Positions 7,622 to 12,932 of a stretch of DNA of 14,489 bases are shown here, one piece after another; position 1 is the stretch's first letter, and each line of letters begins with the position of its first letter. The notes below the pieces were generated by a model that worked only from the letters and a program-made list of their open reading frames with translations, was not told the origin of the DNA and searched no databases. Position numbers and translations under genes: made by a program. Location of the stretch: the NCBI GenBank assembly GCA_900539645.1, contig UQCY01000037.1, positions 1 through 14,489 of the forward strand, written 5' to 3'. Source of the stretch: an uncultured Clostridium sp. (GTDB taxonomy: Bacteria > Bacillota > Clostridia > Peptostreptococcales > Peptostreptococcaceae).

Positions 7622-8914
7622 ATGCAGCCATTTGCTGATAGATTTAGACCTAGCAAAATTGAGGATATGGTAGGTCAAAGTCATATAATCGGTGAAAATA
7701 AGGTTATGAATAGAATAATACAGAGTGGAAATATTCCAAATATGATTTTTTATGGACCACCAGGTACAGGAAAAACAACTCTTGCAAATATTATAGCCAA
7801 TGCAACAGGAAAAAAATACGTAAAACTAAACGCAGTAAACTGTGGTGTTAAGGAGATAAAAGAGGTTATAGAAGCTTCTAAGAGAGAGAATTTATTTTCA
7901 TTTAATGGAATAATTCTGATGCTAGACGAAATCCAGGCATTAAATAGGAAGCAGCAACAGTCGCTTCTTGAAGTTATAGAAGAGGGCTCAGTTACATTGA
8001 TAGCTAGTACGGCAGATAATCCGTATTTTGTAATATACAAGGCGATACTTAGCAGAAGTGTTGTATTTGAATTTAAGCCTATTGAAAAAGAAGATGTTGT
8101 AGAAGGATTAAAAAATTGTGTAGAAAAATTAAAAGACAATAGAACTTATACAATTGGAAATGTTGAAGATGAAGCTTTAGAACATATAGCTCGGATAAGT
8201 AACGGCGATATGAGAACAGCTATAAATAGATTAGAACTTGCATTTAATTTAGGTATAAATATAGCTACTGGAGTGGTAGATATAACATTACAAAATGTTT
8301 TAGATAGCTCTACAGCAAAATCTGTGAGTTACGACAGAAAAGGAGATGATGGATATTCTATTTTATCCGCATTTCATAAATCTCTAAGGGGATCTGATGT
8401 AGATGCAGCCCTTCACTATTTAGCTAGACTTATAAAAGCAGAGGATATGCAGAATATAACTAGAAGGTTGCTTTGTGTGGCGTCAGAGGACGTAGGATTA
8501 GCTGTGCCCAATGCGGTGTCTATAACATACGCATGTGTATCGTCGGCGCTTCAACTTGGCTTTCCTGAGGCGAGATTGCCACTTGCACAGGCAACTATAT
8601 ATCTAGCTCAGTGTCCAAAGTCAAACTCTGTAATAGATGCAATAGAGAAAGCTATGTACGATGTAGAAAATTCTGATATAGGTGATATACCAGATCATTT
8701 AAAAGATGCACATTATGCAGGAGCAGAAAAATTGGGAAGAGGAGTAGAATATAAATATCCTCACAATTATCCTAATCATTGGATAGAGCAACAGTATCTT
8801 CCAGATGAATTAAAAGGAAAAACTTACTATACTCCAGGAGAAAATAAGAACGAAAAAGCGTATGATTCTTATTGGAAACAGGTAAAAGAAAACGGAAAAA
8901 ACAATAATAAATAG
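7622..8914 (+). CDS. rarA: RarA/MgsA family AAA+ ATPase (replication-associated recombination protein A)
   Basis: RarA (MgsA, the bacterial WRNIP1 relative) is a clamp-loader-like ATPase that acts at stalled replication forks and in recombination. The 430-residue protein starts with the family's Pro-Phe-Ala-Asp-Arg-Phe-Arg-Pro, has Walker A GPPGTGKT at 45-52, Walker B Leu-Met-Leu-Asp-Glu (D102, E103), a Leu-Ser-Arg arginine-finger segment, and the C-terminal tetramerisation region with Ala-Ser-Glu-Asp-Val-Gly-Leu-Ala and His-Tyr-Ala-Gly-Ala-Glu-Lys-Leu-Gly-Arg-Gly. The segment after Walker B reads Ile-Gln-Ala-Leu-Asn-Arg where E. coli RarA has Val-His-Arg-Phe-Asn-Lys, and sensor 1 reads Ala-Asp-Asn in place of Thr-Glu-Asn. 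This may be a divergent or paralogous clade. An AGAGGGTG ribosome binding site is near 7609-7616. The gene is flanked by terminators and may be its own unit. Confidence 0.92.
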   Translation: MQPFADRFRPSKIEDMVGQSHIIGENKVMNRIIQSGNIPNMIFYGPPGTGKTTLANIIANATGKKYVKLNAVNCGVKEIKEVIEASKRENLFSFNGIILMLDEIQALNRKQQQSLLEVIEEGSVTLIASTADNPYFVIYKAILSRSVVFEFKPIEKEDVVEGLKNCVEKLKDNRTYTIGNVEDEALEHIARISNGDMRTAINRLELAFNLGINIATGVVDITLQNVLDSSTAKSVSYDRKGDDGYSILSAFHKSLRGSDVDAALHYLARLIKAEDMQNITRRLLCVASEDVGLAVPNAVSITYACVSSALQLGFPEARLPLAQATIYLAQCPKSNSVIDAIEKAMYDVENSDIGDIPDHLKDAHYAGAEKLGRGVEYKYPHNYPNHWIEQQYLPDELKGKTYYTPGENKNEKAYDSYWKQVKENGKNNNK

Positions 8915-8920
8915 ATTGCA

Positions 8921-8962
8921 AAACGTCTTAGGCATATTGAATTATGTTTGAGGCGTTTTTTT
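8921..8962 (+). terminator. Rho-independent terminator after rarA
   Basis: A 16-bp stem, 8921-8936 with 8943-8958, including four G-T pairs and a 6-base loop, is followed by seven Ts (8956-8962). It separates rarA from the iscR promoter. Confidence 0.9.
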
Positions 8963-9025
8963 ATTTAAGTTTATAAGATATTAATAGTATAAAAATTTAT
9001 TTGAAGAGTATTAGTAGAAAAAATC

Positions 9026-9050
9026 AAAGTAGAGTAAAATAGTCGAAATT
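9026..9050 (+). promoter_or_regulatory. Second, weaker IscR type 1-like operator
   Basis: By hand alignment this 25-base segment matches the E. coli IscR type 1 consensus ATASYYGACTRWWWYAGTCRRSTAT at 19 positions. It repeats AAATAGTCG (9037-9045), which also occurs in the stronger site (9063-9071), exactly 26 bases further on. It would lie upstream of the -35. Its function is inferred from the match and the tandem spacing. Confidence 0.45.
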
Positions 9051-9051
9051 T

Positions 9052-9076
9052 ATACTTGACAAAAATAGTCGGATAT
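9052..9076 (+). promoter_or_regulatory. IscR type 1-like operator overlapping the iscR promoter
   Basis: By hand alignment this 25-base segment matches the E. coli IscR type 1 consensus ATASYYGACTRWWWYAGTCRRSTAT at 23 positions; the mismatches are A at 9061 and A at 9073. It covers the -35 hexamer and most of the spacer of the iscR promoter, so bound IscR would block RNA polymerase. This is the expected arrangement for autorepression by [2Fe-2S]-IscR. Confidence 0.75.
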
Positions 9077-9084
9077 AATATCAT
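9056..9084 (+). promoter_or_regulatory. iscR operon promoter (sigma-A type)
   Basis: A perfect -35 TTGACA (9056-9061) is followed by a 17-base spacer and -10 TATCAT (9079-9084, 5 of 6). An alternative pairs TATACT (9051-9056) with the perfect TATAAT (9074-9079), also 17 bases apart. Either places the start point shortly downstream, about 30 bases or more before the iscR ribosome binding site. It drives iscR-iscS-iscU-mnmA. Confidence 0.75.
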
Positions 9085-9126
9085 TAAACCATAGTAAAAC
9101 AGTAGGAATTAAAAGAAGGTGATAAA

Positions 9127-9594
9127 GTGAAGCTTTCAACAAAGGGTAGATATGGATTAAAGGCTATGTTTGAACTAGCATTAAACTATGGCGAAGAACC
9201 TATATCTATAAAATATATATCTGAAAAGCAGAATGTTTCAGAGCGGTATTTAGAGCAGATATTCTCAAAATTAAAAAAAGCAGGCCTTGTAAAAAGTATA
9301 AGAGGCTCTCAAGGGGGATATTTCTTAGCTAGAAAGCCAGATGAGATTTCTGTTGGAGATATATTAAATGTCCTAGAAGGTCCTATAACTATATCAGATT
9401 GTCTAAAAGAAGAAGGCGTCTGTAGCAACTCAGATAAATGTGCTACTAGACTAGTATGGAAAAAGATGAAGAATGCAATAGATGATGTTGTAAACACTAC
9501 TTTTTTACAAGACATGGTAGACGATCGGATAGGTGACAATGGATTGTCTAGTGATGAAAAAGATATTTATAAAATAGATTTAAACAAGCAATAA
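9127..9594 (+). CDS. iscR: Rrf2 family Fe-S cluster regulator IscR, GTG start
   Basis: IscR is an Rrf2-family winged helix-turn-helix repressor. With a [2Fe-2S] cluster it represses isc genes, coupling cluster assembly to cluster supply. The 155-residue protein begins Met-Lys-Leu-Ser-Thr-Lys-Gly-Arg-Tyr-Gly-Leu, typical of the family, with the winged helix at about 26-70 (Ser-Glu-Arg-Tyr-Leu-Glu-Gln-Ile-Phe, then Gly-Ser-Gln-Gly-Gly-Tyr). Three cluster cysteines are present: C92, C99, C105. The fourth E. coli ligand, H107, corresponds here to R108 (Cys-Ala-Thr-Arg-Leu-Val-Trp), so the fourth ligand must differ. GTG at 9127 follows AGAAGGTG (9114-9121) and gives the family N-terminus. As first gene of the operon with IscR-type boxes over its promoter, autoregulation is likely. 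It has more CAA codons than the later genes in the operon. Confidence 0.95.
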   Translation: MKLSTKGRYGLKAMFELALNYGEEPISIKYISEKQNVSERYLEQIFSKLKKAGLVKSIRGSQGGYFLARKPDEISVGDILNVLEGPITISDCLKEEGVCSNSDKCATRLVWKKMKNAIDDVVNTTFLQDMVDDRIGDNGLSSDEKDIYKIDLNKQ

Positions 9595-9711
9595 AAAAAT
9601 GGTTGAGATGTTAAATTTGGGATATAAATAATAATATGAATCAAATGGAATTAAGTTTTAGTTTAAAATATATTTGAAATTTGCAAAATGGCAAATGGAA
9701 GGGGAAAAACT

Positions 9712-10908
9712 ATGGAAAACAAAAGAATTTATATGGACTATTCTGCAACAACACCTGTTAAAAAAGAAGTGTTAGATGAAATGCTTCCATATTTTAGCGA
9801 AGGATTTGGAAATGCATCTAGTTTTTATAGCTATGGTCATGAAGCTAAAGAAGCTTTAGAACTAGCTAGAACTAGAGTTGCAGCTCTTATAAATGCAGAG
9901 CCAAATGAAATATACTTCACTGCTGGTGGATCGGAAAGTGATAACTGGGCGATAAAAGGAGTTGCCTTTGACCTTCAGAGAAAAGGTAAAGGAAACCACA
10001 TAATAACTTCAAAAATAGAACATCATGCAGTACTACATACTTGCGAATACTTAGAAAAGAACTTTGGATTTGAAGTTACTTATCTTGATGTAGATGAAGA
10101 AGGTAAAGTTAGCCCAGAAGCTTTAGAAAATGCGATAAAAGACAACACAATACTAATCAGTATAATGTTTGCAAATAACGAAATAGGTACAGTAGAACCT
10201 ATAAAAGAATTAGTAGAAGTTGCTAAAAAACACAAAATACTATTCCATACAGATGCTGTTCAGGCAGCAGGAAATATACCAGTAGATGTTAAAGAACTTG
10301 GTGTAGATATGGTAAGTATGTCTTCTCATAAGATATACGGACCAAAAGGAGTAGGAGCTTTATTCATAAGAAGAGGACTTAGATTTGACAATCTTGTTCA
10401 TGGTGGAGCTCAGGAAAAAAGAAGAAGAGCTGGTACAGAAAACATACCTGCAATAGTAGGATATGGTAAAGCAGCAGAACTTGCTAAAGCTAATATGGAC
10501 AACCATATAAAAGAGCTTACAAGACTTAGAAACAAGCTTATAGAAGGTGTTAAAGAAAGAATACCTTATACTAGAATAAACGGAAGCTTAGAAGATAGAC
10601 TTCCAGGAAATGCAAACTTTGCATTTAAGTTTATAGAAGGTGAAGGAATATTATTACTTCTTAACCATGCTGGAATATCTGGATCAAGTGGTTCAGCTTG
10701 TACATCAGGATCATTAGACCCATCACATGTACTTTTAGCAATAGGCTTACCACACGAAATAGCTCATGGATCTTTAAGATTAACAGTTGGAGATTTTACA
10801 ACTGATGAGGATATAGACTACATACTAGAAGTATTACCTAAGGTAATAGAAAGATTAAGAAGTATGTCTCCTTTATACGAAGAAGCTTTACAGGCTGAAG
10901 GGAAATAA
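9712..10908 (+). CDS. iscS: Cysteine desulfurase IscS
   Basis: IscS is a PLP enzyme that converts cysteine to alanine and passes the sulfur, as persulfide, to IscU for Fe-S clusters and to tRNA thiolases. The 398-residue protein shows the PLP-contacting His-His pair (104-105), Ser-Ser-His-Lys-Ile-Tyr-Gly with the PLP lysine K207, and the mobile-loop cysteine C330 in Ser-Gly-Ser-Ala-Cys-Thr-Ser-Gly, followed by Ser-His-Val-Leu. The long loop marks it as a group I (IscS/NifS) enzyme, not SufS. An ATG at 9688 would add 8 residues; AAGGGG (9699-9704), seven bases before the ATG at 9712, and the family start Arg-Ile-Tyr-Met-Asp-Tyr-Ser-Ala-Thr-Thr favour 9712. There is no terminator or clear promoter in the 117 bases after iscR, so it is co-transcribed. 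Confidence 0.97.
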   Translation: MENKRIYMDYSATTPVKKEVLDEMLPYFSEGFGNASSFYSYGHEAKEALELARTRVAALINAEPNEIYFTAGGSESDNWAIKGVAFDLQRKGKGNHIITSKIEHHAVLHTCEYLEKNFGFEVTYLDVDEEGKVSPEALENAIKDNTILISIMFANNEIGTVEPIKELVEVAKKHKILFHTDAVQAAGNIPVDVKELGVDMVSMSSHKIYGPKGVGALFIRRGLRFDNLVHGGAQEKRRRAGTENIPAIVGYGKAAELAKANMDNHIKELTRLRNKLIEGVKERIPYTRINGSLEDRLPGNANFAFKFIEGEGILLLLNHAGISGSSGSACTSGSLDPSHVLLAIGLPHEIAHGSLRLTVGDFTTDEDIDYILEVLPKVIERLRSMSPLYEEALQAEGK

Positions 10909-11005
10909 GAATTATTTATAAACAAAAGTAAAAGAATAAAAGTAAATCAAAATAAATAAATTAAAGAATCGGAAAAATATATTTAAAATTACGGAGGAAA
11001 TTATT

Positions 11006-11446
11006 ATGCAGTATAGTGATAAAGTTATGGACCATTTCATGAACCCAAGAAACATGGGATCAATAGAGGACGCAAGTGGAGTTGGAGAAGTTGGTAACCC
11101 AACTTGTGGAGATATAATGAAAATATATCTTGATATAGAAGATGATATAATAAAAGACGTTAAATTCAAGACTTTCGGATGTGGAAGTGCTATAGCAAGT
11201 TCATCAATGGCAACAGAAATGATAAAAGGAAAGAGCATACACGAAGCTCTTCAGTTAACAAATAAAGCAGTTGCTGAAGCATTAGATGGACTACCACCAG
11301 TAAAAATGCACTGTTCAGTACTTGCAGAACAGGCAGTAAAAGCAGCTCTTATAGATTATGCTCAGAAACACAACATAGTTATACCAGAGCTTGAAGGATA
11401 CGAAATAACTGATGCGCATGAACATGAAGAAATAGAAGAAGACTAG
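11006..11446 (+). CDS. iscU: Iron-sulfur cluster scaffold protein IscU
   Basis: IscU is the scaffold on which IscS-derived sulfur and iron form a [2Fe-2S] cluster before transfer to client proteins. The 146-residue protein carries the three ligand cysteines C34 (Pro-Thr-Cys-Gly-Asp, with D36), C59 (Phe-Gly-Cys-Gly-Ser-Ala) and C103 (Lys-Met-His-Cys-Ser, with H102). It also carries Leu-Pro-Pro-Val-Lys at 96-100, the motif bound by the chaperone HscA in the classical ISC system, although hscA and hscB are not in this operon. The C-terminus extends beyond the usual ~128 residues as a charged tail ending His-Glu-His-Glu-Glu-Ile-Glu-Glu-Asp. GGAGG (10993-10997) lies 8 bases before the ATG. The motifs and the iscS neighbour exclude SufU. 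Confidence 0.97.
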   Translation: MQYSDKVMDHFMNPRNMGSIEDASGVGEVGNPTCGDIMKIYLDIEDDIIKDVKFKTFGCGSAIASSSMATEMIKGKSIHEALQLTNKAVAEALDGLPPVKMHCSVLAEQAVKAALIDYAQKHNIVIPELEGYEITDAHEHEEIEED

Positions 11447-11481
11447 CAATTAATTCAGAAAACATTAGAGGTGTTAAATAA

Positions 11482-12555
11482 ATGAAGAAGAAAGTTATGC
11501 TAGGTATGAGCGGCGGAGTTGATAGCTCCGTCGCTGCATATCTTTTAAAGGAACAGGGTTATGATGTGATTGGTGTCAATATGATGCTTTCAAATGATAA
11601 TACTGAAGAAGAAAAAAGAATGACAGAAGATAGTATAAGAGATGCGAGAAGAGTAGCTGAAAAGTTAGATATTCCACTACATGTACTAGATTTTAGAAGA
11701 GAATTTAAAGAAAAGGTAATAGACGATTTTATAAAAGAGTATGCAGAAGGTAGAACTCCTAACCCTTGTATAGTATGTAATAAGTTTATAAAGTTCGGTC
11801 TATTTTTTGACGTTGCAGAAAAGTTTGGCTGTGACTATGTAGCTACTGGGCATTATGCCAGAGTAGAAAGAGATGAAAAGACAGGCAGATTAGTTCTTAA
11901 AAAAGGTGAATCTGCTAAAAAAGACCAGACTTACAACCTTTACAATATAAAACAGGAACAGCTAGAGAGAATACTACTTCCTATAGGAAACTATGAAAAG
12001 GATACAGTAAGAGAAATAGCTAAGAAAATAGGTCTTGATGTCCACAATAAGAAGGACAGCCAGGAAATATGCTTTATAAAAGACAACGACTATGTAAGAT
12101 ATTTAAAAGAAAACTCAGATATAAAAATCAAAACGGGGGAATTTGTAGAAGCTGACGGAACAGTACTAGGAAAACACAATGGAATTATAAACTACACAAT
12201 AGGACAGAGAAAAGGGCTTGGAATAGCTTTTGGTAAGCCTATGTTTGTAGTTGATATAAATGCAAAGAAAAATAGAGTAGTACTTGGAAGCAATGACGAT
12301 CTTTTCAAAAAAGAACTTGTCATTAAAGACGTAAATACAATTCCATTTGATTTTGCAGATGTAGATGAGTTTAAAGTATATGCAAAAGTTAGATATGCAG
12401 CCAAGCCATCTTTAGCTACTGTAACTAAACTATCTGACAATACAGCCAAGGTTGTATTTGAAGAGGCGCAGAGAGCTATAACTAAAGGTCAGTCTTTGGT
12501 TATGTACGACGGAGATATATTAGTCGGAGGAGGAGTTATCGACGATATATTATAA
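11482..12555 (+). CDS. mnmA: tRNA-specific 2-thiouridylase MnmA
   Basis: MnmA adenylates uridine 34 of tRNA-Lys, -Glu and -Gln and replaces its oxygen with sulfur, giving the 2-thiouridine that aids reading of A-ending codons. The 357-residue protein has the PP-loop Ser-Gly-Gly-Val-Asp-Ser-Ser (10-16), the catalytic C96 in Pro-Asn-Pro-Cys with C99 nearby, and the second catalytic C197 in Ser-Gln-Glu-Ile-Cys-Phe-Ile. These match the E. coli C102/C199 pair. The C-terminal beta-barrel domain is complete. AGAGGTG (11467-11473) precedes the ATG by 8 bases, and the gene starts 35 bases after iscU. Its place in the isc operon fits direct sulfur transfer from IscS, as known for YrvO-MnmA in Bacillus subtilis; here that transfer is inferred. 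Confidence 0.97.
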   Translation: MKKKVMLGMSGGVDSSVAAYLLKEQGYDVIGVNMMLSNDNTEEEKRMTEDSIRDARRVAEKLDIPLHVLDFRREFKEKVIDDFIKEYAEGRTPNPCIVCNKFIKFGLFFDVAEKFGCDYVATGHYARVERDEKTGRLVLKKGESAKKDQTYNLYNIKQEQLERILLPIGNYEKDTVREIAKKIGLDVHNKKDSQEICFIKDNDYVRYLKENSDIKIKTGEFVEADGTVLGKHNGIINYTIGQRKGLGIAFGKPMFVVDINAKKNRVVLGSNDDLFKKELVIKDVNTIPFDFADVDEFKVYAKVRYAAKPSLATVTKLSDNTAKVVFEEAQRAITKGQSLVMYDGDILVGGGVIDDIL

Positions 12556-12582
12556 AAAATATTTCTCTAAAAGAAAAAAATC

Positions 12583-12611
12583 TTGAAAATGTCAGAATAA
12601 TCGAGTATCAT
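12583..12611 (+). promoter_or_regulatory. alaS promoter (sigma-A type)
   Basis: TTGAAA (12583-12588) and TATCAT (12606-12611) are 17 bases apart, the same -10 hexamer as proposed for iscR. The start point would fall shortly before T-box Stem I (from 12645). There is no convincing terminator between mnmA and this promoter, so some transcription may also enter from the isc operon. Confidence 0.65.
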
Positions 12612-12644
12612 ATTAAATATATGACAAATAAAAATATTTATCAA

Positions 12645-12889
12645 ATGCAAAGAAAAGAAGGAGTAAATCTACTGATTTTGCACAGAGAGAGGGAATAGCT
12701 GAGAACCCTTGGAATAGGCAGATTGAAGCAGTCTTGGAGCATAAATCTTGAACGTATTTTACTATTAGAGATTTACGGTAGCGACGTTATAGCTAAGGAT
12801 TACCGGAGAAGCAGATATTTATCTGTAAATTAGGGTGGTACCGCGAATAATACTCGCCCCTATGTTTATCATAGGGAGCGAGTTTTTTT
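12645..12889 (+). promoter_or_regulatory. T-box riboswitch leader of alaS, specifier GCA (Ala)
   Basis: This leader senses uncharged tRNA-Ala and permits transcription of alaS when it accumulates. The T-box sequence AGGGTGGTACCGCG is exact (12832-12845); its TGGT (12836-12839) pairs with tRNA 3' ACCA and fits discriminator A73 of tRNA-Ala. Stem I closes with ATGC (12645-12648) and GCAT (12739-12742). AATCT (12666-12670) pairs with AGATT (12720-12724) above the specifier loop, leaving AGTA (12662-12665) opposite GAA-GCA-G, so the specifier is GCA (12728-12730). The GA motif is GAGAGAGGGA, with GGG (12691-12693) and CCC (12706-12708) closing the apical part. CGGTA (12776-12780) with TACCG (12801-12805), and CAGAT (12812-12816) with ATCTG (12821-12825), form the middle hairpins. 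AGGG (12832-12835) can pair with CCCT (12858-12861) in the antiterminator, excluding the terminator. Confidence 0.95.
12852..12889 (+). terminator. T-box regulated terminator before alaS
   Basis: ACTCGCCCCTATG (12852-12864) pairs with CATAGGGAGCGAGT (12870-12883), with one bulged A in the right arm and a 5-base loop, followed by seven Ts (12883-12889). Its left arm shares CCCCT with the antiterminator, the standard T-box switch. Confidence 0.93.
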
Positions 12890-12932
12890 ATTTTCCGAAA
12901 CGAAAAAATATAAAAATTGGGAGGCAAATGTT

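Noticed and set aside
7750..8139. A 129-codon minus-strand frame inside rarA
   Set aside because: It is a shadow of the conserved rarA frame, with no recognisable protein features.
9056..9079. TTGACA (9056) paired with TATAAT (9074) as the iscR promoter
   Set aside because: The spacing is only 12 bases, too short. TTGACA with TATCAT (9079-9084), or TATACT with TATAAT, gives 17 bases.
12556..12582. A hairpin (TTTCT with AGAAA) after mnmA as a terminator
   Set aside because: It is a five-bp AT-rich stem without a following T tract, too weak to call.
12739..12741. GCA in Stem I (12739-12741) as the alaS specifier
   Set aside because: It lies in the closing helix of Stem I. The GCA at 12728-12730 sits in the specifier loop, preceded by GAA and opposite AGTA.
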